Shown one piece after another: positions 16,549 to 27,505 of a stretch of 64,000 bases of DNA. The stretch is from an uncultured Eubacteriales bacterium. Its GTDB lineage: Bacteria; Bacillota; Clostridia; Oscillospirales; Oscillospiraceae. The first letter of the stretch is position 1. Each line of letters starts with the position of its first letter. A program made the position numbers and the translations under genes. The notes under the pieces are model-generated. The model was given only the letters and a program-made list of their open reading frames with translations, did not search any database and had not been told where the DNA came from. The stretch spans positions 19,373 to 83,372 of the forward strand of contig ONBX01000001.1 of the NCBI GenBank assembly GCA_900316205.1, read 5' to 3'.

Positions 16549-16577
16549 ATTATAGCATATGCCGGCGGGATACGCAA
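16549..16577 (-). promoter_or_regulatory. Promoter of the cit operon
   Basis: On the minus strand: TTGCGT (16577-16572), 17-base spacer, TATAAT (16554-16549), with a TG one base before the -10 (TGCTATAAT). Leader of about 40 bases to citD. No catabolite-response palindrome was recognised beside it. Confidence 0.8.
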
Positions 16578-16726
16578 TGAATTTTTGTGGGTATTCACCA
16601 AGCGGAAAAGGGAGCTTTCGGCATGTTTTTGTTGGGAATCCCGTACAGGCATCTTGCAAAAATCGTCAAGAAAATAACGATCAAGCGTGAAAAAAAGTGA
16701 AAAATGACATGGGGATAAATGGAAAA

Positions 16727-16770
16727 CTGACAGAAAAAAACGTCGGTTTTCCGAAAGTTTTTTCTGTCAG
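16727..16770. terminator. Long nested palindrome between lplA and the cit promoter
   Basis: Outer arms CTGACAGAAAAAA (16727-) and TTTTTTCTGTCAG (-16770) enclose an inner CGG-TTTT-CCG hairpin. Followed by A/T runs on both strands, it can end the lplA transcript on the minus strand and insulate the cit promoter region. Confidence 0.65.
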
Positions 16771-16772
16771 TT

Positions 16773-17771
16773 TCAGCTGCAAAGCAGGGAAAGGAACTGT
16801 TCTGTTTTCAATCCGATAAAGAAAGGGGAGACATCTAGTCCCTCCAGGGCGGAAAGGAGGGCCTCCCGATTCAGGGGATGACCCCTCAGCCGCCCTTCAA
16901 GCTCCTCCGGTTCCTCCATGCTGAAGAAGTCTCCGCAGAAGGAAATGGCGGCGATGCGCCCGTGCTCGATCTGCAGCCTGGCTTCCACTGTGCCGCAGCC
17001 TTCAAAGCGCTGCCGGCGCACAAGCGAGCAGGGCGGGGAAGCGCCCACGGTCCAATCCCAGCTGCGGTAGCGGTTCTCGCTGAGCCGGCCAATCTCCTCC
17101 AGCTGCTCCGGGGAGAGCGTCAGCTCCCCGCCGGGATGCTCTTTCAGCACTTCCTCCAGCAGCAGCTCCCGGAAGCGGGGCAGATCGATCTCCTCCGGCA
17201 GAAAGGGGCGCAGATTGGTCACCCGGCTGCGCACCGAGGACAGACCCTTGGAGCGGATCTTTTCCGGGTCCACCCGCAGGGCGCGGGAGACCACGCTCAG
17301 GTCTGAATCGATGAGCAGGGTCCCGTGGTGCAGCACCCTGCCTCTGTACAGATGCTGGGCGCTGCCGGAAAACTTCTGGCCGTTCACGGTCATGTCGTTG
17401 CGCCCGCTGAGCGCGGCCGGCACGCCGAGACGGTGGAGCAGACGCAGCACCGGCTCGCAGAACATGGCCATGTCCGGGGCCTTGCTGCCCCGAGCGTCGG
17501 TGATGACGGAGTAGTTGAGATTGCCCAGGTCGTGGTACACGGCCCCACCGCCGGAGAGACGCCGGACCAACTGGATGCCCTTGGTCTCCACAAAGGCCCG
17601 GTCGATCTCGGCCAAGGCGTCCTGATGGCGGCCGATGACCACGGCGCTGCGGTTCTGCCAGAGGAGAAAGCAGTTATGGCCCCTGGGCAGGGTGTCAAAG
17701 ATCACCTGCTCCGTGGCCAGGTTCCGGGCAGCGTCGGTGCTTTTCAAGATGAGATAGGAGAAAGCGCTCAT
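16773..17771 (-). CDS. lplA: Lipoate-protein ligase A
   Basis: A 332-residue LplA that activates lipoate with ATP and attaches it to lipoyl domains. Visible signatures: RNLATEQVIFDTLPRG, FLLWQNRSAVVIGRHQD, VRRLSGGGAVYHDLGNLNYS (lipoate/adenylate site) and the lysine-bearing NDMTVNGQKFSGSAQ, followed by LHHGTLL. The C-terminal accessory domain (WTVGASPPCSLVRRQRFE...) is present. Of two ATGs, 17771 is chosen because GAGG touches the first (17780) but is 9 bases from the second. It lies 77 bases downstream of lacZ on the same strand. Confidence 0.93.
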   Translation of the reverse strand: MSAFSYLILKSTDAARNLATEQVIFDTLPRGHNCFLLWQNRSAVVIGRHQDALAEIDRAFVETKGIQLVRRLSGGGAVYHDLGNLNYSVITDARGSKAPDMAMFCEPVLRLLHRLGVPAALSGRNDMTVNGQKFSGSAQHLYRGRVLHHGTLLIDSDLSVVSRALRVDPEKIRSKGLSSVRSRVTNLRPFLPEEIDLPRFRELLLEEVLKEHPGGELTLSPEQLEEIGRLSENRYRSWDWTVGASPPCSLVRRQRFEGCGTVEARLQIEHGRIAAISFCGDFFSMEEPEELEGRLRGHPLNREALLSALEGLDVSPFFIGLKTEQFLSLLCS

Positions 17772-17848
17772 AGGTGCCATCCTCTTTCAAGCGGCATTCC
17801 GGGCGATGAAGCGCCGGGTTTCCTGCAGGTTTAGAACCATTTTCCTTT

Positions 17849-20926
<3,078 letters not shown>

Positions 20927-20954
20927 CTATATGTTATAATGGTGATAGGGACAG

Positions 20955-20992
20955 GAAAAACGCTCCCCCGCCGGGGCAGGAGAGCGTTTTCT
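20955..20992 (-). terminator. Terminator downstream of the DUF937 gene
   Basis: AAAACGCTC-type arms pair around a GC-rich loop (GCCCCGGCGGGG on the minus strand), ending in GCGTTTTT on the minus strand. The mirror A-run makes it potentially bidirectional. It separates the DUF937 gene from lacZ. Confidence 0.8.
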
Positions 20993-21013
20993 TGTCGAAG
21001 AATGTGGGGCAGA

Positions 21014-21625
21014 TCAGCCCTTGAAGCTCAGCAGGGCGGACAGCAGGTCGTTGCCGTTGAGGCTGTTGTCCTTCTCGTTCTTCTTGTTGGCCTTGCCGGC
21101 GCCGGTCAGGCTGCTCAGCAGACCGAAGGGACTGGCGGAAACCTTGCCGCCGCCCAGAAGGGCCGCCACATCGCTGAGATCCAGCCCGTCGGAGAGATCC
21201 ACCTTGCCGGCGTTTCCGGCGGAGGCGGTGGCGGAGCTCAGGGAGCTCAGCAGGGCCGGGGCAAGGCTGCCCAGAGCGGTATTGACCTGAGTGCCGGAGA
21301 GGCCGGACTGGCTGGCCAGGCTCTGCACGGCCTGGTCGTTGTCCTTGCCCAGAATGTGCAGCAGGATCTTGCCGCCGTCGGTCTGATCGGCCTCGGCGAT
21401 CTGCTCGGGCAGGGGCTTCTTGCTGGTGTGCTGGCCCAGCGCGCCCAGCAGGGAGAGGGCGCCGGACTGGTTGGAGGCGTTGCCGGTCAGGTACTTCAGC
21501 AGCAGGGGCAGCGCCAGGGGGATCAGCTTCTTGAGCTGGGATGCGTTCAGGCCGGTCTTCTTGGCCAGAGCGGTCAGCGTGGACTTGCCCAGCAGGGCTT
21601 TCAGCAGAATACTCAGAAGATTCAT
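21014..21625 (-). CDS. DUF937-family protein (YidB-like)
   Basis: A 203-residue protein starting MNLLSILLKALLGKSTL, with repeated Leu/Ser/Gly-rich helices (TGLNASQLKKLIPLALPLLLKYL, LLHILGKDNDQAVQSLASQSGLSGTQV). This is the pattern of DUF937, a family of unknown function with two similar helical halves. The C-terminus is Ser/Lys/Asn-rich. GGAGGA lies 6 bases before ATG 21625, which decides this start over an upstream in-frame ATG. It is a single-gene unit with its own terminator. Confidence 0.75.
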   Translation of the reverse strand: MNLLSILLKALLGKSTLTALAKKTGLNASQLKKLIPLALPLLLKYLTGNASNQSGALSLLGALGQHTSKKPLPEQIAEADQTDGGKILLHILGKDNDQAVQSLASQSGLSGTQVNTALGSLAPALLSSLSSATASAGNAGKVDLSDGLDLSDVAALLGGGKVSASPFGLLSSLTGAGKANKKNEKDNSLNGNDLLSALLSFKG

Positions 21626-21793
21626 GTTACATCCTCCAATTTCGATTTGATGGGAAATCATGATACGCTGAAAAAAGTATACCGCGCCTTTCGCCGTTTT
21701 TCAAGATAAAACGACCCGTGGAAAGAGATCGGTGAAAAAACTTTTTTTCCTTAGGTTCGTCTAAGGCTTGAGGAATATGATGGGACCACAACA
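21626..21793. other. Gene-free region beside the MITE
   Basis: AT-richer intergenic bases with no convincing gene. It holds the likely minus-strand control region of the DUF937 gene and ends at the left inverted repeat of the MITE-like element. Confidence 0.4.
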
Positions 21794-22067
21794 TAGGGTG
21801 AGCGGTATAATCCGAACCCGCCAAAACGGCGATCTTTCAGCGCTTTTGGGCTTGTCGTCATTGACTTGCGTTAGCAAGTCTGCTTCCTCCGCACCCAAAA
21901 TCATCCGAAATCTCATCCGTTTTGGTCAAAGAGTTTTGCCAGAGCAGGATTTCGTCCAGCCAAGGCAAAAACACAGGGAATACCTGCTGTATTCCCGAGT
22001 ATTTTAGCGAAGGATGGGCGTAATCCTGCCTGGCAAAACCGTGGTTCGGATTATACTGCTCACCCTA
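21794..22067. mobile_element. MITE-like element with TA-flanked terminal inverted repeats
   Basis: TA at both outer edges (21794-21795 and 22066-22067) encloses 23-base terminal inverted repeats starting GGGTGAGC and ending TATAATCCGAACC, identical but for one base (G/A at repeat position 9). Internally there are more inverted repeats: GACTTGC/GCAAGTC around GTTA near 21864, and a GTTTTGCCAGAGCAGGAT-like segment at about 21933 complementary to ATCCTGCCTGGCAAAAC at 22023. No coding capacity. The TA duplication, length (about 270 bases) and internal symmetry are those of Tc1/mariner-IS630-type MITEs. No related transposase is in the window. Confidence 0.75.
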
Positions 22068-22089
22068 CAGAAAGGACGGTTGAACCGAT

Positions 22090-23373
22090 ATGAAAACCAG
22101 AACCATCACCAAAGCCATCGCGCTGGCCCTCGCCGTCAGCGGCTGCGCCATCTTCACCCTGCAGGCCTGCGCCCCCGCCGCCTCGGCGGACAGCGAGGTC
22201 CTGACGGAAAGCAGCCTCGTTTCCGCAGTTGCCCAAAGCGTGAGTGCCCTTTCCAACGGCAGCACGCTGCTGAACACCGAGGAACTCTTCACCACCCGGG
22301 ATCTGGAGCAGACCGCGGATCTCAGCGAGGCCCAGACCATTACCGTGAGCGACGGGAAGCAGATCAGCATCAGCAGCGAGGGCGTCTACCTCCTGCAGGG
22401 CAGTGCCAAAAATGCCACCGTCACCGTGGAGGCGGATTCCTCCGCCAAGATCCAGCTGGTGCTGGACGGACTGAGCATCACGAACGAGGATGCCCCCTGC
22501 ATCTATGTAAAGAGCGCGGATAAGGTCTTTGTCACCACCCTCTCGGACAGCAGCCTCAGCGTTACCGGAAGCTTCATTGCCGATGGCGACACCAACACGG
22601 ACGCCGTGATCTTCTCCAAAGATGACCTGACCCTGAACGGCAGCGCCACGCTGACCATCTCCTCCACCGACAACGGCGTGAGCTGCAAGGACGACCTGAA
22701 AATCACCGGGGGCAGCTACGTCATCAGCGCCTCCGCCAAGTGCCTGGAGGCAAAGGACTCCATCCGCATCTCCGACGGCGTCTTCACCCTCACCGCGGGC
22801 ACCGACGGCATCCACGCCGAAAATGAGGACGACGACACGCTGGGCTATGTCTACATCGGCGGCGGCAGCTTCGCCGTCAGCGCTACGGACGACGGCATCC
22901 ACGGCAACGCCTTCGTGCAGATCGACGGCGGCAGCATCCAGATCGCGGCGGCCGAGGGCATCGAGGCAAGCTTTGTGCAGATCAATGACGGCAGCATCAG
23001 TATCCAGAGCTGGGACGACGGCATCAACGCCTCCAACAAGTCCGGGGCTTACCCCATCTGCGTGGAAATCAACGGCGGCGACATCAGCATCGCCATGAGC
23101 GCCGGAGACACCGACGGCATCGACGCCAACGGCAGCATTGTGGTAAACGGCGGCACCATCAACATCACCGGCAATTCCAGCTTTGACTATGACGGCACGG
23201 CCCAGCTCAACGGCGGCACCCTCATCGTCAACGGCCAGACCCTGGACTATATTCCCAACCAGATGATGGGCGGCGGCATGGGCGGCCAAATGGGCGGAGG
23301 CTTCGGCGGCATGGGCGGCCAGCCCGGCGGATTCGGGGGAGGCTTCGGCGGCGGCCCCGGCGGCAGACACTAA
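22090..23373 (+). CDS. Secreted lipoprotein with beta-helix carbohydrate-binding domain (Cthe_2159-like)
   Basis: A 427-residue exported protein. The N-terminus is a signal peptide with lipobox LAVSGC (Cys19). The body consists of short repeats such as TDGIHAENEDDDTLGYVYIGGG, DGIHGNAFVQIDGG and DGIDANGSIVVNGGTINITG, characteristic of the Cthe_2159/DUF4353 right-handed beta-helix family, whose founding member binds acidic polysaccharide and Ca2+. The last 50 residues are a low-complexity Gly/Met tail (MMGGGMGGQMGGGFGG). ATG has AAAGGACGG upstream and lies only 22 bases after the MITE-like element, so its promoter must be in or across that element. Carbohydrate target unknown. Confidence 0.8.
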   Translation: MKTRTITKAIALALAVSGCAIFTLQACAPAASADSEVLTESSLVSAVAQSVSALSNGSTLLNTEELFTTRDLEQTADLSEAQTITVSDGKQISISSEGVYLLQGSAKNATVTVEADSSAKIQLVLDGLSITNEDAPCIYVKSADKVFVTTLSDSSLSVTGSFIADGDTNTDAVIFSKDDLTLNGSATLTISSTDNGVSCKDDLKITGGSYVISASAKCLEAKDSIRISDGVFTLTAGTDGIHAENEDDDTLGYVYIGGGSFAVSATDDGIHGNAFVQIDGGSIQIAAAEGIEASFVQINDGSISIQSWDDGINASNKSGAYPICVEINGGDISIAMSAGDTDGIDANGSIVVNGGTINITGNSSFDYDGTAQLNGGTLIVNGQTLDYIPNQMMGGGMGGQMGGGFGGMGGQPGGFGGGFGGGPGGRH

Positions 23374-23391
23374 AGAACCAAATAAAAAGGA

Positions 23392-23615
23392 CTCGTTGCG
23401 AAAGAAGTGCATAGCCCAGTCAGCACCGTAGGGGAGGGGCTTGCCCCTCCCGGCAACAGGGAACACAGATCCAAGAAAAGGTTCGGTGAATTCGCAGATT
23501 GTACGAATTCACCGAACCTTTTCTCAAAAAACAGCCAGGTTCCGCCGGGAGGGCACAAGGCCCTCCCCCTACTTTATGACCAGGGGTTTGCGCTCTTCTT
23601 CGTGTTTGCAACGAG
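23392..23615. repeat. Composite palindromic intergenic element, copy 1
   Basis: Three nested inverted repeats: outer CTCGTTGC/GCAACGAG (23392-23399, 23608-23615); middle GTAGGGGAGGGG.../...CCCTCCCCCTAC (23428-23454, 23544-23572), each itself a hairpin; and a perfect 21-base inner stem (23474-23494 with 23504-23524) containing GGTTCGGTGAATTCG. No coding capacity. It shares its GTAGGGG edges and GAATTCG/TAC-containing core with the element at 30025-30168, so both belong to one dispersed family. Confidence 0.75.
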
Positions 23616-23675
23616 CTCTTCTATGATTACATGAAGAAAATGAAGGACATTCGCGAAGAGACTTCATTCTCCGAA

Positions 23676-25016
23676 TCAGTATCTGCAGACCGCCGCGCCC
23701 AGCATTTTGGCAAGCTGCTCCAGGGTCCTGCCGTGGCGGCCCTTCATCACCACAAAGTGGGGCTCGAAGCCTGCCAGCACGCTCTGCTCCACCAGCGTCC
23801 GACTGTCGTTCTCGGTGCGGATGACGAGGGAGGTGCCGATGAACTGCCTGGGCTTATCCAAAGCCTCACCCTCGGCGATGAAGAAGCGGAAGCTGCCGTC
23901 CGGCTCTCTGCCGATGCGGAAAATGGTGGCTTCTGGGAAGGCCTCGCAGCCGAAATTCATGGCAGGGCCGATCTTCCGGTTGGGGTGCACGCCGATCTCG
24001 GCACCGGTGTCCTTCCGCGCGAGAGAGCAGGCGGCGGCGCCGCAATGCCAGAAGGTCAGGCTGTTTTCCCCCTCGTCCAGGGAGACCGGGTCGCCAAAGA
24101 ACACCGGCTCGCCGCTGAGCCGCATCCCCACCCACATGGAGAGAGCGCCGTAGATATCTGCCTCGCAGGCGGCGGCCACGCCATCGTCATTCAGCAGGCT
24201 CAGCACCGTGCAAACCGGGGTGCCGAAGGCGGTGAAGAAGTCCGGCCAGCAGCGGCTGGCCAGAGCGCCGATGCCGTTTGCCTGCACATAGTCGCTGTAA
24301 GCCTTGTAGAGCCGGGCATGGTCCAGACGGTTGCGCTCGGGAGTCTTCTCCAGCCCGCAGGTGGCGCAGGCGGTCTTTTCCAGGTAAGCGGCGCATTCCT
24401 CGTCCGTGTAGCCCTTGGCCCGGTCGATGAGCTCTCTTGCCTCAATGGCCTCCAACTCCACGCCGAAGGACTGCATCAGCTCCCCGTCCAGCGCCCGGCC
24501 AAAGCCGAAGCCCTGGGGCGTGTGGCCGATGGCCGCCATTTTGAGGCTGCGCATTTCCTTTTTGACCCGTGCAGCGGCCACGCTTGCCCGCAGGACCCTG
24601 CCGACTTCTTCTTCCTCCGGCGCGCCGAAGGTATAGGAAAAGGCCCGCCCGCCGAAGGCGCGGAGGGTGTTGGCGGCGGAATAAGCGCCCGTGAGGGAGT
24701 TGAGGCGCAGGCGGCCCCCGTCAATCACCGGCTCCCGCAGGGTCCAGAGCAGCACCGGGCAACCAAAGCGGCGCAGCACCTCGGACATGTAGGCGGCGTT
24801 GGCAAAGGTCAGGTTCTGGAACACGATCAGGTCCGGCTGCAGCGAGTCCAGATAGGCGCGGAGCTTGTCCAGGGAGAGGAGCATCTCCTCCGGGCAGACA
24901 AAGCCTTCGTCGATGCTTTTCAGCACCCGGATGCTGCGCTCAAACTGGTCCTGAGCGCTCTCCAGATGGAAGGTGGGCACACCCACCGGAACATAGACAG
25001 GGGTGAATGGATGCAT
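23676..25016 (-). CDS. L-fucose/L-arabinose isomerase-family protein
   Basis: A 446-residue protein related to the FucI/AraA-like sugar isomerases. The N-terminal Rossmann-like part (LDSLQPDLIVFQNLTFANAAYMSEVLRRF, then PVLLWTLREP) and the C-terminal part (TFWHCGAAACSLARKDTG, EIGVHPNRKIGPAMNFG) match the family. The family interconverts aldoses and ketoses, often with Mn2+, but many members are divergent and the exact sugar cannot be assigned. It is divergent from the split transketolase genes starting at 25184, and with RpiB and the alcohol dehydrogenase suggests a pentose or deoxysugar pathway. Confidence 0.8.
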   Translation of the reverse strand: MHPFTPVYVPVGVPTFHLESAQDQFERSIRVLKSIDEGFVCPEEMLLSLDKLRAYLDSLQPDLIVFQNLTFANAAYMSEVLRRFGCPVLLWTLREPVIDGGRLRLNSLTGAYSAANTLRAFGGRAFSYTFGAPEEEEVGRVLRASVAAARVKKEMRSLKMAAIGHTPQGFGFGRALDGELMQSFGVELEAIEARELIDRAKGYTDEECAAYLEKTACATCGLEKTPERNRLDHARLYKAYSDYVQANGIGALASRCWPDFFTAFGTPVCTVLSLLNDDGVAAACEADIYGALSMWVGMRLSGEPVFFGDPVSLDEGENSLTFWHCGAAACSLARKDTGAEIGVHPNRKIGPAMNFGCEAFPEATIFRIGREPDGSFRFFIAEGEALDKPRQFIGTSLVIRTENDSRTLVEQSVLAGFEPHFVVMKGRHGRTLEQLAKMLGAAVCRY

Positions 25017-25183
25017 AGCATGATCCTCCTGATCAACGATTTTTAATTCATCCTAATCCACCGGCGGGTGATTGTCAAGGACCGGGGGCGAAATGCTGTT
25101 GACAAAGCAGGGGAGCGGGAATAAAATTCTTTTGTTGAGCATTTTTCATGATTCTATCATGCGATCGGAAAGGAGATCTGGAT

Positions 25184-26011
25184 TTGGACTGTGATCTGAA
25201 AGCCATCTGCAGGGAGATCCGCTGCGATACCCTCGCAGCCATCGGCCACCTGGGCGTAGGGCACCTGGGCGGCTCTCTCTCCCTGGCGGAGCTGCTGGCG
25301 GTGCTGTATTTCAAGGAAATGCGCATCGACCCGAAGAACCCCAAAATGCCCGGGCGGGACCGGCTCATCTGCTCCAAGGGCCACGCGGGCCCTGCCATCT
25401 ACGCGGCGCTGGCAAACCGGGGCTACTTTGAAAAGGATCTGCTCATGACATTGAACCAGGGCGGCACCCGCCTCCCCAGCCACTGCGACAGCAATCTCAC
25501 CGTGGGCATCGACATGACCACCGGGTCTCTGGGGCAGGGCTTCAGCTGCGCTGTCGGCGCGGCGCTGGGCTCCAAGCTGGAGGCGGACGGCGCCACCATC
25601 TATACCATCATCGGCGACGGGGAGTCCCAGGAGGGTCAGATCTGGGAGGCTGCCATGTTTGCCGCCGCCAAGAAGCTGGATAACCTCATCGCCTTTACCG
25701 ACCGCAACAAGCTCCAGCTGGACGGGCCGGTGTCCCAGGTCAACGACATCTCCCCTCTGGCGGAAAAGTGGGCCGCCTTTGGCTGGAACGTCATCGACGT
25801 GGAGGACGGCAACGACGTGGACCAGGTGGAGGCCGCCGTGGCCCATGCCAAGCTGGGCCGGGAGAGCGAAAGACCCACCATGGTCATTCTGAACACCCGC
25901 AAGGGCTGCGGCGTCCCCTGGATCGAGGAACTGGGCGCCGCCAACCACAACACCAACATCACCGAGGAGCAGGCCCTGGCGGCCATCGCGGCGATCCGAG
26001 AGGAGGGCTGA
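25184..26011 (+). CDS. Transketolase, N-terminal (TPP-binding) subunit
   Basis: A 275-residue split transketolase subunit. It carries the TPP/Mg2+ motif GDGESQEGQIWEA...NLIAFTDRNK, the GHLGVGHLGGSLSLAE start region and SKGHAGPAIYAAL. TTG 25184 is proposed as start since AGGAG at 25171-25175 lies 8 bases upstream; ATG 25148 is upstream of that site and would add 12 residues of no homology. Together with the next gene it forms a full enzyme moving two-carbon units between sugar phosphates. The two genes are 3 bases apart. Split transketolases often serve specialised sugar or secondary pathways. Confidence 0.93.
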   Translation: MDCDLKAICREIRCDTLAAIGHLGVGHLGGSLSLAELLAVLYFKEMRIDPKNPKMPGRDRLICSKGHAGPAIYAALANRGYFEKDLLMTLNQGGTRLPSHCDSNLTVGIDMTTGSLGQGFSCAVGAALGSKLEADGATIYTIIGDGESQEGQIWEAAMFAAAKKLDNLIAFTDRNKLQLDGPVSQVNDISPLAEKWAAFGWNVIDVEDGNDVDQVEAAVAHAKLGRESERPTMVILNTRKGCGVPWIEELGAANHNTNITEEQALAAIAAIREEG

Positions 26012-26014
26012 GAC

Positions 26015-26938
26015 ATGGAAATGAGAGCGGTTTATGCCGAATGCCTGGCCCGGCTCATGGAGCAGGACAGGCATGTGGTGGTGCTGGACGCGGACCTTGC
26101 CCGGGCCAGCGGCACCCTGAAGCTTTATGAGCGCTTCCCCCGGCAGATGTTTGACTGCGGTATTGCCGAGCAAAACATGGCCTCCATTGCGGCGGGCCTT
26201 TCCAGCTACGGCTTTAAGCCCTGGATCGAGAGCTTTGCCCCCTTTGCCACCCGGCGGATCTGCGACCAGATCGCCATCTCCATCTGCTATGCCAAACAGA
26301 ACGTGAAGATCGTGGGCACAGACCCCGGCATCTCCGCGGAACTCAACGGCGGCACCCACATGAGCATGGAGGACATGGGCGTTGTCCGCTCCATCCCCGG
26401 CATGGTGATCTACGAGCCGGTGGACGAGCGGCAGCTGCGCGCCGCCATGCCGGTGCTGAACGCCTATGAGGGGCCGGTCTACATCCGTCTCTTCCGCAAG
26501 GCCCAGCCGGATGTGTTCCCCGAGGGCTACAAGTTCGACCTCTTCAAAGCGGACCTTCTGCGGGAGGGCAAGGACCTGAGCATCTTCGTCACCGGAATGA
26601 TGACGAAGGACTGCCTGGACGCAGCTCAGATCCTGGCGGAGAAGGGCATCGACGCCGAGGTCATCAACGTGCATACCGTGAAGCCTGTGGACCGGGAGAC
26701 GGTGCTTGCCTCCGCGAGAAAGACCGGCGCGGTGCTCACTGTGGAAAATCACAACGTCATCGGCGGCCTCCACTCCGCCATTCTGGAGACCCTGGCCCGG
26801 GAGAAGATCCCGGCCATGGCCGTAGGTGTTATGGATCGCTTCGGCGAGGTGGGCAAGCTCCCATACCTCCGCGAGGCTGTGGGCCTCACGGTGGAGAACA
26901 TCGTGAAAACCGCCGAGGAAGTGGTAAAGCTGAAATAA
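26015..26938 (+). CDS. Transketolase, C-terminal subunit
   Basis: A 307-residue protein with the pyrimidine-binding domain (VVVLDADLARASGTLKLYERF, FDCGIAEQNMASIAAGLSSYG; the Glu of IAEQN is the TPP-activating acid) and the C-terminal transketolase domain (DLSIFVTGMMTKDCLDAAQILAEKG, TVENHNVIGGLHSAI). It pairs with the N-terminal subunit encoded directly upstream. The gene ends before a 560-base block of palindromic repeats that separates it from rpiB; whether transcription continues is unclear. Confidence 0.94.
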   Translation: MEMRAVYAECLARLMEQDRHVVVLDADLARASGTLKLYERFPRQMFDCGIAEQNMASIAAGLSSYGFKPWIESFAPFATRRICDQIAISICYAKQNVKIVGTDPGISAELNGGTHMSMEDMGVVRSIPGMVIYEPVDERQLRAAMPVLNAYEGPVYIRLFRKAQPDVFPEGYKFDLFKADLLREGKDLSIFVTGMMTKDCLDAAQILAEKGIDAEVINVHTVKPVDRETVLASARKTGAVLTVENHNVIGGLHSAILETLAREKIPAMAVGVMDRFGEVGKLPYLREAVGLTVENIVKTAEEVVKLK

Positions 26939-26939
26939 G

Positions 26940-27495
26940 ACTGCAGGGGCGGCTATCAGCCGCCGGCAAAGCCTTCCCCGCGCACGGGGAAGGTGCTCCA
27001 GTGCTCACACTGGGGCGGATGAGGTGCTTCGCGTAGGGAGCGATCCCCTGATCGCTCCGCTTTTCGCTGGTCAGGGGAGCCTAAGATGAAAGGAAGACCC
27101 CTCAGTTTGCCGCCTTGCGTGAGACGGCGTCAAACAGCGTCCGCTTTGCGGTGCCCGAAAAACGCTGCGGGCTTACGCTGTTCCTTGCGTTTTTCGACCG
27201 CTGCAGAAATTCCGGGTTCCCTTCTTCCGCCACTGGCGGCGGGAACCCGCAATTCCCTTTAGACAAGGGGGCCGAAAAGGAAGGAGCACCTCATCCGTCA
27301 TCCGCCTCGCGGGGGATCGGCGGATGCCACCTTCCCCTGAGGGGGAAGGCTATAAGGAAAGGAGAACCTCATCCGTCCGCTGACGCGGACAGCTTCCCCG
27401 GAGGGGAAGCCTACAAGGAAGGAAGACCCCTCAGTTTGCCGCCTTGCGTGAGACGGCGTCAAACAGCTCCCCTTTACAGGGGAGCCTACATGGAA
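26940..27495. repeat. Array of two-hairpin intergenic repeat modules
   Basis: Gene-free. At least four modules of 60-75 bases share one plan: an A/G-rich lead (GGAAGGA..CCTCA), a first hairpin (for example GCCGCC...GGCG or CATCCGCC...GGCGGATG), and a second hairpin AGCTTCCCC/GGGGAAGCC or AGCTCCCC/GGGGAGCC followed by TA.AAGG. Clear copies lie at 27282-27350, 27353-27415 and 27416-27495; a truncated copy is at 27093-27128, and one in reverse orientation at about 26965-27005. A 65-base segment at 27145-27209 recurs at 32808-32872. Confidence 0.7.
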
Positions 27496-27505
27496 GGAGA
27501 TTTAT

